Below are positions 24,184-35,737 of a stretch of 64,000 nt of DNA, piece by piece. Position 1 is the stretch's first letter; the number at the start of each line of letters is the position of its first letter. The DNA is from Mallotus nudiflorus (Eukaryota > Streptophyta > Magnoliopsida > Malpighiales > Euphorbiaceae), in assembly GCA_947683625.1 (NCBI GenBank), contig CANTUR010000942.1, positions 355,501 through 419,500 on the forward strand. The letters are read 5' to 3'. The notes under the pieces are model-generated. The model had not been told where the DNA came from and did no database searches. It worked only from the letters and a program-made list of their open reading frames with translations. The translations under genes were made by a program, and so were the position numbers.

Positions 24184-25140
24184 CTACTCCTTGAAGATCT
24201 CAAACCTAGGGACATCTTTCCCAGCCACATTAATAGATCTTTTGGTGCCTAGATAATACTTGCCTTCCCCTGGCTTGATGAAATTCTCACTTAGTGGTCC
24301 AATCCTTCCCAAGGGCTTGTTTATTTTTGCTTTCTCTTTGTTCTTTAATCCTTTACTAGCCAGTCCTACCTCAATATATCCCAAACCCTTTGTATGGTCC
24401 TGGGTTTTAATGTTCGGGGGCTTAGGGCTTCCTTGTTCATTCTTCTTGAGCCCCTGTCCAAGTCAATAATTCATGCTTTCCATCATTTTTGCAACCCTGG
24501 GATCCATCTCATCAAATATTCCAACGACTTGGAAACCAGGCAGAACATACACTTGCTTTTATTTATCAAGTATGGCTGCCACAACTACATTGGTTCCAGC
24601 TTCTATTGTCACGACATCTCCTTCATGAGGGAATTTTATTTTATGGTGCACTGTTGAAGGTACTCCACCCAGGGCATGAAACCACGGCCTTCCCAACAGC
24701 AGGGCATAGGTAACAGGGATGTCCAATACAGTAAATTCAACAGTTGACTCTACAAGCCCTATTTTGACCAAAGCTTGAAATGTTCCCTCCACATTCCTGG
24801 TACTATCATCTTAAGCTCTGATTATAAGGTTTGAAGCCATCAAGTCATCTACTTTCAGACCCAGATTAGGTAGGATCTTTAATGGGTATACATTTATAAC
24901 TGAACCATCATCCACCATCACAAAGTTGGTTCTCTTCCCTTTTACTTTAGCTGGGATAAATAATGCCTTGTTATGATTTCTTCCTTCCAAAGGCAAGTCA
25001 TCATTTGAGAATGCTACCAGCCCATGTTTCTTTTCTATAACCTTTGCCACCATAACTTTTGGAGTAGTGGTTGTTTCAATGCTCATGTTCAACAAAGCTT
25101 TAACCAGAGCCCTTCTATGGCTGCCCGAATGCGTCAGTAA
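24184..25140 (-). pseudogene. Tat-B protease region
   Basis: The aspartic protease signature is 'MVDDGSVINVYP' at about 24890-24930, in the form VDDGS common in plant gypsy elements. About 90 residues on comes 'LLLGRPWFHALGGVPSTVHH', which is a strongly conserved marker of Tat proteins. A linker leads to the reverse transcriptase. Stops occur near 24812 and 24183. Confidence 0.82.
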
Positions 25141-25539
25141 TTCCTAAATGCTAATGTTTGCCTTAGCTTTCTTGAGTTGTTCCAGGATCAGGTCTTCTTT
25201 CTGTCCTTCCTCTACTTTTGCATCTTTTGTTTCTTCTTTTTCTGCTACTCTTTCATTTTGCTTTTTTGCTGCCCGGTAATTCCTCCCGCTTCTGGTAACA
25301 TGATTTACATTTGGAGAATCACCCCATACATCGACTCTAATGGGTTTTTCTTCATTAGAATCATACCAAATGTCCACGGCCCCTACGATCCGTTCTCTTT
25401 TCCCGTTTCTCGAAACTTCCACTATGCATGTTTCTTTTCCCTTCAACTCCCTCAACTTGTCCATATGTTGACTTAATAGCTCTTCAACCTCTTCTTAGGA
25501 TGTTTCTGGGGTTAAGAATTCATCTTCTTCAAACTCATC

Positions 25540-25870
25540 ACCCCACCTATCGGCACAATCGATTCAATGAGGATGTCAGCAGAAGCAGGTTTAGAATAGA
25601 ATACTCTATAATCGAACTTGCCCAAAGGTTGTCCCAATAGATCTTTAACTCCTCTTAGCGACTGCTCGAGAATTTCAGGCTCTTCTTTTACTGGCTTATC
25701 ATCAAACTCATCTCCCCAACCTGAGGGCTCAATTGATTAGATAGGGATATCAGCAGAGGGTGGTTTCGAGTATAATACCTTGTAATCAAACTTGCCTAAG
25801 GGCTAGCCTAATAAGTCTTTTACTCCTCTCTATGACTGTCCAAAAGGTTCTCCATTGGATATAGGGTTTA
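25540..25870 (-). repeat. In-frame tandem duplication in the gag-protease linker
   Basis: Two imperfect copies of about 171 bases (57 codons) follow each other. Both encode 'RGVKDLLG', then 'PLGKFDY', then 'SKP.SADI' and a 'GDEF' end. One copy keeps a Gln codon where the other has TAG. Confidence 0.75.
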
Positions 25871-27569
25871 GGTCCTCAAAGGAGCTTAGCACTTCTTCCT
25901 CACTAACTCTTGAGTTGATCAGCATAATGGTTGGTGGTGGAACATTTTGGTAGTTTGGGAAAGGGTTGTTTCTGGTGTTTGGGTTAGAGTTGGATTTCTC
26001 AGGGTCAGTGATTTTTTTGAAGTCTATCAGGTTTTGGATCTCATGTTTTAGGTGAATACAATTGTCTATGGGATGGCCAGCAGCTTAGTGGAATTTATAG
26101 TAACTATTTAGATCATAGCCAGGGAGATTTAGATTCGAGGGTTTGGAAAAGGTTAAGGGTCAGCATAGGCCTTTTTGGATTAGCCTCTCTAGGACTTTGG
26201 AGAGTGGTTGGTTGAAGTTGGAGAACCTTCGAGGTTGCTAAACTGCATGCACCTCTATAGCTCGGCTAGTACTTCCTTATTGTATGCCCCCAGTTGGATA
26301 GTTTTGAGTTCCTATGCCTCTAACAGTTTTCTTTTTCTCACTCTCAATTTCCTCAACTTGTAACCCATCATCATACAAATCCACAAAGGTTTTGGGATTC
26401 ATCATCTGTAACCTCTCGACCAAATTAGGTGACACATTACGGACTAGCATTCTAACTTGATCCTTCTCAACAAGCTTGTTTTTCATCATCCCTGCTTTAT
26501 TCATGAAACGAGTTAAGAAATCAGAAAAGGACTCATTTGAAATCTGTTTAGTCAACTCCAAATCCCTAATTGACACTTCCAATCGAGTGTTATAATCATA
26601 TTGCTTTAAGAATGCAGTACATAGTTCCTTCTAGTCAGTTCTAACAGACTTTTCTAACCTATGGTACCAATTCACAGCCATTCCTTCCAGGGACAACACA
26701 AACAACCTACCAACTACTGACAATGGTGCTTTAGTAGTGCTCATGGTTATGGTGAATTAACTCAAATGAATCCTTGGATCTCCTCTCCCATCAAACTTTT
26801 GTAGTTTAGGCATTTTGAATTTTTTAGGCAGCTTATCTCCCTCCATTTGCATCATGTCATCAAAGTCAAAAGAATATCCCATTCATTGCCCTCTAATCAG
26901 CTCTTCTATCTTGGACATTTTCTGAGTCAATGCTTGCATCTGCTTAAACTCAAGGTCTTGAACTAATTCAAGTGACTCTCTCTTCGCCTTTTCTACCATG
27001 TAGTTTTCAATGTCTTCCATTCTCACATCAGTAGCAGGCACATTTCTAGGAGCAGGTTGCCCCCCAGCATTGTTACTAGTAGGTGGAGGAGCAAAAGGTG
27101 GAGCTCCTACAACAGGTGGTTGTTCAACAGTAGTAGCAGGCGGTTGTTCAATAACAGCAGCAGGTGGTTATCCAACAATAGGTTACACTAGTCCAGCCAA
27201 AGCCTGTCTCAGTTCATCTTGCATCATAGCTCTCATGTCATCCATCAAAGCTCCCTTAATGTCCTCTAAGGTCCACATCTCTGGTTATTGTTCCATTTTA
27301 GTCTATTCAATCAAAGTTGATTCAGCTTCTAGGAATAGTGGGTTAATTGGACTCCCCTCTAGTCTCTCCAATCTGTGAAGAATGTCCTGAGCTATGGACT
27401 CCGAACTTAAATCAACTCTGGTCAATCTACCACCTCTTCGTCCCCAGATACGAGAAGAACCAGATGAATCTATGATGGCTACAAAACAAGGTGTTAGTAT
27501 AATGCATGGACTATATGTATGCATGTATGCATGATGCATGTGTTTATGAAACAAGTAGCAGGCAAACAC
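25871..27569 (-). pseudogene. Tat-B gag (broken)
   Basis: The N-terminal part near 27480 has 'RIWGRRGGRLTRVDLSS', then a Pro-rich stretch. The gag core starts at 'KFKMPKLQKFDGRGDP' near 26810 and continues through 'ISNESFSDFLTRFMNKA' (26520). A zinc-knuckle-like end with 'AAGHPIDNCIHLKHEIQ' lies near 26060, where the first Cys appears lost. More than ten stops interrupt the frame. The exact start codon is uncertain. Confidence 0.78.
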
Positions 27570-28279
27570 TTAGCAAGTAGCAAGTATCAGGAAGCAATCA
27601 ACAAGCAACATGCAAGCATAAGCCTTCTAACCTTATTCCTCCCACACACGTGTTCAATGGTGAGTTTCTTTTCCTAGGATTTTTGGTCTTGGCCTTCATA
27701 TCAATAGGGGATATTAAGAGTCAATGCGCATGCCAAATCTCTCTTAAAAGAAAAAGCATAAAAGTAGCATTTCTAAATATAAAGGTCTAGCCTAATCCTT
27801 GTTAGCCTAAATGAGCTTCAAAGGTATAGGCCTGGGCTTTTATAAATAGAAATACCTCATGGCAATTCAAATAAACAAGCACTTTGGGTGAAGATCCTAG
27901 GGGAAGCAACTAGGCCATTATATGTGGTTAGGATCCGGTGAAAAGTTAAGGTTCCCTTAGCAAGATGCTCTCCATTATGGACTTTGAGTTACAAGCCAAG
28001 GTCAGAGGGGCCTATCATCCTTTACCAACTCAAGAGAAGATTACCCCCCTTAAGGACTTGAGTTACAGACTCTGGTCAGATGAGCCCGGTAATCTCTCTT
28101 GAACCAAGTTAAGGCTAAGAATGATGGTTAGCCAATCTACAACCCCATCAAGCTAGTGGAATCATGGAATCATAAACCAATGCCATCGGTTTAGTAGGGA
28201 CATGCAGAATGAATGCAAGAATGAAATAATAATCAATAAAACAATTCTAAAGAACATAAGTAGAATCAGTATCTCTTAT
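27570..28279 (-). other. Tat-B 5' leader
   Basis: Between the primer site and gag, without coding sequence. Repeated words such as 'gacttgagttacaga' and 'gactttgagttacaag' (27975-28075) form an imperfect direct repeat. Confidence 0.55.
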
Positions 28280-28296
28280 CCTCAGTGGAGTCGCCA
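28280..28296 (-). other. Primer binding site of Tat-B
   Basis: One base after the LTR, the minus strand reads TGGCGACTCCACTGAGG, complementary to a tRNA 3' end (CCA). Ogre/Tat elements are known to use a site of this kind, reported as tRNA-Arg. The tRNA here was not checked. Confidence 0.75.
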
Positions 28297-28297
28297 C

Positions 28298-30392
28298 TGT
28301 AGACGGTGGGGTTTAGCACGCGTCCAAGATTTTAGCAATTGCGACACTGTTTAGGCTCAGGGCCTTAGAGAACACACTAACCACTGTCACAAAGACATGG
28401 TGTGGAGATGAGGAGTTGCCACCTAGGGTAATAACTAGGACAATTTGATTGGTGGTACTTGATTCTCTAAAAGAAAATTAGCACCACAACCATGAGATTC
28501 TAGATACGGAATACTAACTTCTCTTAGTCTCGTGTTCATTTAGAATAATTTTATAAATGATTATTTCATCCTCTAATTACATGCAATTTTATTAAACCCT
28601 AATTAACGTCCATCTACCCAAAAAGGCAACAAGTCAATAAAATTACAAGTAAAAAATGCACTCAAGATTGCATTGTCCCTAAGTCTAAACTATGTTAATT
28701 TTATTAAAAAGTTAGCTAAATCTACATTTTATTTACAAGTGAAATAGAATAAAAGTGGGCCTACATTAATTAATGAGCCTAAATCTATTTTTTAGTCTTT
28801 CTAAGATATGGGCTTAAGTCTATTCAATTTTAAAGGAAAATCAAATTAGTAGGCCTAAGTCTAATATGGTTTTATTTTAAATAAAATATGGGCCTAGATC
28901 TATTTATTTTAAAAGAAATGCAATTAAATGGGTTGAGCTAAGTCTAAACAATTTTTAATTAACTAATGTGGGCCTAAAATCTAATTAACCTAATGGGCCT
29001 AAGTTGATTTTAATTATTTAAAGTTCTAAACCATTTTTAAACCTATTTATTTAGTGGGTTAAACCTGAACATGGGCTTGGGGCCCAAAAAACATTAAAAA
29101 AATAAAAACAAGCCTAAAATAAATAAAACACAAAAATAGATCAAACAAATATTACAGTGATTTTTCTAAAAAAGAACCCTAAATTACATGCAAACCCTAA
29201 TTTAAGCTACTGCCACCATTGATTTTAATTGATTTTTTTACCCAATTGAACCTAATTACTAATCAATTTTAAAATACAAAAAATAAAAATTTACTATTCC
29301 CACTACTGGGGATATTACAAACTACGTACAAAATTAAAATTATAGACCTAAAAATTAAAATAACTACACAGAACACCAAAAATGGAAAAAATAATAAATA
29401 AATAAATAATCCTAAGAACTATTGAAGAAATAATACAGGTTCATCCATGGCATTCCATGGACCTTCTATTCAATTTAAATATAGGCGGTATCCTCCTCAA
29501 TCCACATGCACACATCAAAACAGAAAAAAAAAGTAATCAAATTAGTAATGAAATTAAATAATCACAAAAGAATAACAGAATAAAAGAAAAATCACAAATA
29601 AAACAATAGAAAAGAGTGAAAATGAAATAGAAAAATATCACTGGAGATTTAGATGTTGTGCATATGCTCTTTTTTGGCCCCTCAGATTAGGATTTTCACC
29701 GTTGAAATTAAATTGTTTGTTGATTCTGGACTCAGACTTGATTGCATTTAAGGACACTGATAGTATCCAAAATTTGGGTTTTTTAGGGTTTCTACATTTT
29801 TTTTTTTTTTGTAAAAGCTCTCCAGAAAGAAAAATCCTTTTGAAAACCTGAAGGAAAAAAAGTTCCCCCAGCAAAACCTCTCCAAAAAAATCTCCCCTCG
29901 CACGCATGCAGAGTCTGCGCGTACTGAACTTCCTCCAAAGGAGGAACGGACTAATGATCAGATAGCGTTTGTTTTGATTTAAAAAAAAAGCCTTCTGTGT
30001 TTAAAAAAAAACTTTATTAGATAATCATAAGGATAAAATTTGAATTTTTAACCAATTAAAACACTGAAAAAATCAATAAAAATAAGGAAAAATACGCGAA
30101 AAAATTAAAAAATGAAATTATTGTGCATCGGTACTGTACAATGCCGGTCGGCATTGTCTAATGTCGCTCAGTATTACACCAATGTCGATCCTAAAATATA
30201 TATTCTTTTAATTTTTAATTATCAAAAGACCCCTGAAAAAAATGATTTTTTGCAATCAAATCCTAAAAAATGTTGCAATTTAGTCCTTAAAATCCAGAAA
30301 ATCAACAACCAAGTTCAATTTTTGAATAAATTTTATCACAGGGGCTTACGTCGCAATTGTACACAATTGCATCCCGAAATTGGGTGCTTACA
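28298..30392 (-). repeat. Tat-B 5' LTR
   Basis: TGTAGACGG...GCTTACA as read on the plus strand. Near-identical to 12357-14467 apart from substitutions and the indels noted there. It also contains a 'gcaaccatgagattctagatacgg' region shared with the solo LTR. Confidence 0.93.
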
Positions 30393-30397
30393 ATATG
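30393..30397. repeat. Target-site duplication of Tat-B (right copy)
   Basis: ATATG, identical to 12352-12356. Confidence 0.92.
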
Positions 30398-31101
30398 CTT
30401 ATAGATGATTTAGGTACTCCTCAGATCGGTAGTTCACCGTTCTTGACAAATCTTTGAATCTTTTTCTTCAAAAATTCTTCACGAGTCTTGAATTAATTAT
30501 TGAATCAAAAGGAATTTTTTTGGTAAAAAATAAACTCAAGAAGAATAAAATCACATTTTTTCTTCTTCTCCCGTCTCTTCTCCTTTTTTCTCTTTTCTTT
30601 TTTACGCCCTCTTTTTTTCTCTTCCTCCTCCCTTTTTGCTTCCCTTCCTTTCTTTTAATAGTAGAACCAAGAACCCTAATCCTAATGTAATTCTAATTCC
30701 TAAAGTGTATTTAGGAATTTTAAACTAGGTAAGATTAAGTTAAATAGGAAGTTTAAACCGATTAAAACACTAAATTGGAAATAATTAGAAATAGGAAAAA
30801 ATGGAAGAATTCAATTTTGACCGGGATTGTGTAATTCCGATCGGAATTATACAATCCCGATCAAAATTATGGAATTCCAACACACTCTTTCTTTTTACAT
30901 TTAATTACAAAAAGGCTCCCGAAAAAATTTAAATTTTACAATTAGGTCCTAAAAAGAACTTTACGATTTAGTCCCTGAAAACATTAAATCCTTCCTTTAA
31001 AAGCCCTTAGAATTTTTTAAAGATTAAGTATTTAAGACATTTTCATCATTGGAGTCCTTTACTGCATCCATAACATATCATCCCAAAATTGGGTGTCTAC
31101 A
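30398..31101 (-). repeat. Solo Tat-type LTR, right part
   Basis: Continuation of 10982-12356 after the Tat-B insertion. It ends gggtgtctaca and holds palindromic CCGATCGGAATT-type units at 30820-30880. Confidence 0.88.
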
Positions 31102-31106
31102 AACAC
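31102..31106. repeat. Target-site duplication of the solo LTR (right copy)
   Basis: AACAC, identical to 10977-10981. Confidence 0.88.
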
Positions 31107-31138
31107 AAAATGCAAGATAGACAACATTATACTCTTAC

Positions 31139-32607
31139 CTCTAACAAGTGTCCAATCATGGAGTTATACAGCTCCTCACTGTCCTCTTCCATCCAGTACT
31201 GCATGTTAACTGGTAGCCTTAAGGATTCTGCATATTGGTCTCTAACTTGAGCATTTAAGATGCTTGGAGGTTTTATCTTATTAAGGATCCAAGCCTTCAT
31301 GTTTGGACACCCAGAGAACTTCGAACACTTGATGAATATTTCCTCACACAACTCCTTAGCGTCCAAATCTCTATCCAATGAACGCATCCTCTGCCCCTCA
31401 TCCTTGTCACCCTGAGAGGACCCAATAATGGATTTACTCTTCAAACTGGCATCTTCAACAAGTGTCATCGATGTAGTAGGCTCCAATGATGGAGAAGGAA
31501 TTCGAACATTTTTTTATACTTTGGGCACATCATCTACAAGCTGAATCCTGTCCACAAAGGAAAAAAAAGTCAGCCATCTACAAAATAAAAAATAAAATAT
31601 AGAAGTCATAATAATACCCCCAGAGATATCTTCTAATGGATTGTACATAATTAGGGCAGACTCTCCAAAGATATCTTATGGATACATCTTCGACAGACTG
31701 AGCATCAGCCAAGCCATGGAGATAAAGTCTCAGTCTTGGTCGAACAACTTCAGAGGGTGCTTCACCTTATGGCACTCATTGGACCACATTCATTGGACAT
31801 CCATAAAGTCCGAGTGGTGCTCAACAATGAAAAATTTATGCCTCCACTTCTTATGAAGGTCCAAAAGCTTCACAAAAAGGTTATAGTTGGGGATGGCTGA
31901 TAGTGAGAACATCAGCTCACCCGTTTTCTTATTCAAACTATACATATATCTCAAGATGTCTAAGTCTGGCTCTCTACCCTCCTCATGCATCAATTCTATA
32001 AACCCAGTCAGGATCCGATAACTATTGGGATAAAGCTAACCATGTGCAATGTTATACCTATTCAATAACTTTTTCCCAAAGGGATCTAGAGGGAACTTCA
32101 AACCACCCTCTAGTTGGTCAAAATGCACAACTAACCTATCGAGATCTAGCTTTGGAGTATGGGCTCTAAATTTCCTATTTACAATGTATAGAGTGAAATC
32201 AGCGGGAATACTAAAGCACCTCCGATACCACCCTAGCATGTCCTTATCTATTCTAGAAACAAATATATTAGAATTAACTTGTTCCCTTAATGCCATGGAT
32301 TTATCTAATAAGCAAAAGAGAAATGTATTAAGGGAAAAAAGTTTCACCTGATTACAGAATGTAAGTTTTGCTGGAGATAAAGCTTGATGACAGAACACAT
32401 AAGTAAGAAGAAGCAACTAAGATAGCAAGAAGCAAAAATGTAAAAAATCAAACAAGCAAAGGTTCTTATAAGACAATAGAAGGATCTAGAATAAGCCATT
32501 ACTACCCTCATAAGTTTTGGTCTCTCCCATATCATTAAGGGTAGTCTGGGAAATGAAAAAGACCTATTAATCAAGCAATCATCATTATGGCAGTAGAAAC
32601 GTCTCAT
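31139..32607 (-). pseudogene. Tat-A antisense gene, N-terminal exons (Transposase_28-like)
   Basis: Minus-strand coding sequence runs from about 32302 (MALREQVNSN) to 31617. It includes 'FPLDPFGKKLLNRYNIA' and 'PNYNLFVKLLDLHKKW', a pattern like the 'putative gypsy type transposon' domain (Transposase_28, PF04195). A further exon, about 31547-31139, ends with a donor (gag/gtaaga). An upstream ORF at 32344-32607 (MRRFYCHNDD) may be a first exon. The next exon is at 10936-10342, because the solo LTR and Tat-B sit in the intron. Stops in frame (for example near 32038) make it a pseudogene. The domain name is from memory. Confidence 0.7.
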
Positions 32608-32699
32608 CTTCTAACACACAAACAAATGCGATAATTATACAATTCAAAATTAAAAAAAAGGCATCAAAATAATATAGTGGTTATCAACCTTATACACAT

Positions 32700-33075
32700 C
32701 ACTGCCAGCTACCCCTCCATGCTAAGTATCTAAAGCTCCAACATCAATGTCTAGTACCTAGAAGCTGGCACCCTCAGGTCACTTTTATAGTATGGAGGTT
32801 TGGCACTCGGGCCACGCTTTTAATGTACCGATACTATACGACACTTAGGCCACACTTCTAATGCACCAAGAATAAGTCCACTGACTAAAGCTGGCAACCT
32901 CAGGTCGCTTCAATAGAATTAAAGTTTTGAGCATATAAGCCTCGCGTCTTTGTGCTAAGCATTTAAGCCTTGAGCATCTAGGACTAGTGATTGAAGCTGT
33001 CACCCCCAGGTCACTTCTATAGTACTAGGGTTCGGCACTCAGGCTGAGTTTTTAATGCACCGAGCATCAAAATTC
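32700..33075. repeat. Degenerate tandem units between the antisense gene and the Tat-A 3' LTR
   Basis: Three imperfect copies of a unit starting 'agctggcaccctcaggtcactt' begin near 32762, 32888 and 32994, two of them followed by 'tttggcactcgggcc' and 'taatgcaccgag' words. It is the counterpart of the repeats at 14590-15360 in Tat-B. Confidence 0.65.
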
Positions 33076-33360
33076 CAATGATGACTGGTTCCATCATATT
33101 GTCTCCATATTGATGGGTTAATCCATTACATCTTCTTTGTTGCAGCTCTTGTGCACTCAAGCTCAACTAGTGCTTCAATGATGTTCTTGTATGATGATTT
33201 CAAGACTCAATACCAAGCTTTATCTTTTCCTATGACTGAGGTTGGCCACCTTATCTCACCCTTTCATATCAAATACAATGATTCAGGCAGTCTCTCTCTA
33301 AAAGAATGACATTTCCATACAAACTTAGATATATCAGACATAAATATCTGAGCAGACTTA

Positions 33361-33373
33361 CCAAGGGGACTCT
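33361..33373 (+). other. Polypurine tract of Tat-A
   Basis: ccaaggggactct directly before the 3' LTR start TGATACC. Confidence 0.65.
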
Positions 33374-33776
33374 TGATACCCCACATATATATTCCTTAAA
33401 TAAGACCTTTATTTTCCTATATAGGTTACTCAAAAAGGAAGGATGTCCAAAGATAAGAAGGAAAAGGTTCCTAAATCAGGAGACTCCCAAAAAAGAAGGA
33501 ACACTCTCTTAATTGGCTTAGGACTCTTATTCAAAGAGGAATCCTACTCCTCTCAGGTTTGAGCATCACTATCCCCATAAATAGGACCCCATATTCCTCA
33601 TTCTCATTCATTTTATTATGTTATACTCTCATTATTCTCCTCCCCTCTCTAGATTCTCTCTATATCTTCTAACGTAAGCATCGAAGGGTTTGTGGGGATC
33701 TTCCTCACCTCTCACCTTGCCCTTTGTTGATCATTTACAGGGTTCCAGCTCAAGAGTTCTAGAATATAAGTTATCA
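33374..33776 (+). repeat. Tat-A 3' LTR
   Basis: TGATACCCC...TTATCA, 403 bases. It matches 5297-5702 with scattered differences. Confidence 0.92.
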
Positions 33777-33781
33777 CTTCT
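33777..33781. repeat. Target-site duplication of Tat-A (right copy)
   Basis: CTTCT, identical to 5292-5296. Confidence 0.9.
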
Positions 33782-35716
33782 ATAGAAGCACACATTACCA
33801 GTATGACCTTTGGTCATGCAATAGAAGCATTCAACATTAGCAAATCTATTTCTTATAGAATCATATGATTGTATAGAATATAAGATATTCCTTTTATGTT
33901 GTGTGTATTATTATTATGTGGTCTTTCTAAAGGTCTTTTGAGTCATAGAAAAAGAATGAGACATACATTGAGAATTTCATTTTGTATTATGAGGTGATTG
34001 TGTAGCATACATAGGAGTGTTATGTCTAGTGTATATGTAAGCATGTCTAAGCTGAGACCTTTGAGCTTGTGTCTTAGGCCTTTGTGAAAAAGGAGGTTGT
34101 GTCTTGCAAGACTTAACCTTGACATTTGGCATATGAGATATTTTAGCTTTGTAAGCTTCAATCTCAAGAGATTTAGAAGTAGAAGGAGGAGAATCACATA
34201 AAGCTTTAATAAATTTGATATGTGATGATAAGGAGAAAGACATTCCATTTGCATATCAAATTCAATAAGTGCTCCCATAGAGTTTTTGGCAATCAAGAAA
34301 GCTATCTAAAATCTCTTTCCCCTTTTTGAATTTAAAAATGGAATTCTTCAATTCTAACATTTCTCTAGAAAGCTTAAGATTTTCACCATTAGCTTTCTTA
34401 AGTTAGTCTTCTAAAGAATTAAAAGTTTTCAAATCACTTTCAATTTTTTCATTTGATTTAACAAGTTTAGAAAAATAAATTTTCAAGTTTTCAAATTTCT
34501 TAAATAAGTTAGATAGCTCATGCTTGTAAAGTTTTTTCTTAGAGAAGGGACTATTACATTTAAGCATGAGTTTACTCATAATAAATCTCTCATTATTATC
34601 ATTATCATCATCCCAATCATCACAAGAAGAGTTAGAAGTAGATGATACCTTTTTTTATCTTCAAAAGCCATACAATAAAGGTTGGCTACTTCTTTTTGCT
34701 CTTCTTCCTTTTCTAATTTGGAAGAGTCATCCTATGAAGCTTTAAAGGCCTTCTTCTTATCCTTTGTTCCTTTGTTCTTGAATTTGAGCTTGGTGCACTC
34801 ACTTCTAATATGTCCCAGTTTCCTACATTCATAGTAAGTAACTTCTTTGTTCTTCTTACCATCATACTTCTTATTATCTCTTTGCCTTAAGAAGCTTTTT
34901 CTTTTTAAGAACTTCTTAAATCCTCTAATGATCATAGTTATCTCATCATTATCTTTATTATAATCAACTAAGCTTTCATCTTTACTTGCTTCTTGAATGG
35001 CCTTAAATGTAATCCCTTTTTTCTTCTTTTCTTTCTTATCTCTCTCATCTCATCTTTACTTATAAGAAGCTCATATAAGAGGAGCTTTCTAATGATAATG
35101 TTGTTTTAGAGGTTATAAGCTTCCTTAATTTAAGTGATTTTAAATTCTTAATCCTTCTTAGGTAGGATTATTATAATATTATTATTCACTTCTTCCTTAG
35201 AATAATGTTTTCAAGGTTTCTTAAGGGTAGTAAGAAGAGCATTAAGGCAATTAGTCATTCTATTATTGATTCATGTGGCTTTATCTTGAAAAATTCATAT
35301 TCATACATGTGAAGTTGAACTTTCTTGCTTCTTACTTGTACATTTCCTTCATAGTGGTTTTTAAGATTTCCCATACTTTTTTATGGATTGGCAATGTTTA
35401 GCTTTTTGTCCTTCTTCTCTACATATAGAGGCTAGCAAGATTGTCATGGCCTTCTTGTTCTTGTAGTTTTTTTTTTCATTTGACTATTGACTTCTTGTAA
35501 GGATAGTCTCTACACCATTAATAGTGATTTTAAGTGGTTCCCAATCCTTTAAAACAACATCCCAAAGTCTAATAGGATCACTATTTAAGCATAATTCCAC
35601 CTTGAACATCTAATGTGGGTAATCACTACCATAAAAAAAAAGGGTCTAAAAGACGAAAAGTTTAAAGATTCACTTCCTATGATCTTTTCTTCTTATAATT
35701 AAGTGCTAAAAAGTCA
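33782..35716 (-). pseudogene. Copia gag (broken)
   Basis: Reading leftwards from the primer site, gag fragments include a Lys-rich block with a zinc-knuckle-like 'ECRKLGHIRSEC' at 34785-34835 (its first Cys is Tyr). An intact CCHC knuckle, CFYCMTKGHTGNVC, lies at 33788-33829. A 'KSLEIEAYKAKISHM' helical part is in between. Two knuckles and a long gag fit Sireviruses. Frameshifts and stops are many. The frame runs straight into the Tat-A target site and continues as protease at 5291. Confidence 0.75.
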
Positions 35717-35718
35717 AG

Positions 35719-35731
35719 CTTTGATACCAAT
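35719..35731 (-). other. Primer binding site of the copia element
   Basis: The minus strand reads TTGGTATCAAAGC, close to the TGGTATCAGAGC site complementary to initiator tRNA-Met that copia elements use. Confidence 0.8.
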
Positions 35732-35737
35732 TTTAAT

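Larger units (their letters stand above)
12357..30392 (-). mobile_element. Tat-B: complete 18-kb Ty3/gypsy element with two antisense genes
   Basis: LTRs at 12357-14467 (2,111 bases) and 28298-30392 (2,095 bases) share TGTA...TACA ends and are flanked by ATATG. On the minus strand the order is primer site (28280-28296), gag, protease, reverse transcriptase, RNase H, integrase (stop at 20587). Two plus-strand genes (18814-20155 and 15783-18370), tandem repeats, a polypurine tract (14468-14484) and the 3' LTR follow. Size, long LTRs, antisense ORFs between pol and the 3' LTR, and repeats in the 3' untranslated part are all known traits of the Tat lineage, which includes Ogre and Retand. Proteins carry many stops. 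Confidence 0.93.
5297..33776 (+). mobile_element. Tat-A: plus-strand Ty3/gypsy element with antisense gene
   Basis: The element is bounded by LTRs of 406 and 403 bases with TGATA...TATCA ends and flanked by CTTCT duplications. Removing the solo LTR and Tat-B nested within it leaves 8,355 bases. Plus-strand order is LTR, primer site, gag, reverse transcriptase and RNase H, integrase. A gene on the opposite strand (10342-10936 plus 31139-32607), degenerate repeats, a purine tract and the 3' LTR follow. Reverse transcriptase before integrase shows Ty3/gypsy. The antisense gene between pol and the 3' LTR is a known trait of the Tat lineage. Protease appears deleted and pol is full of stops. Confidence 0.88.
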
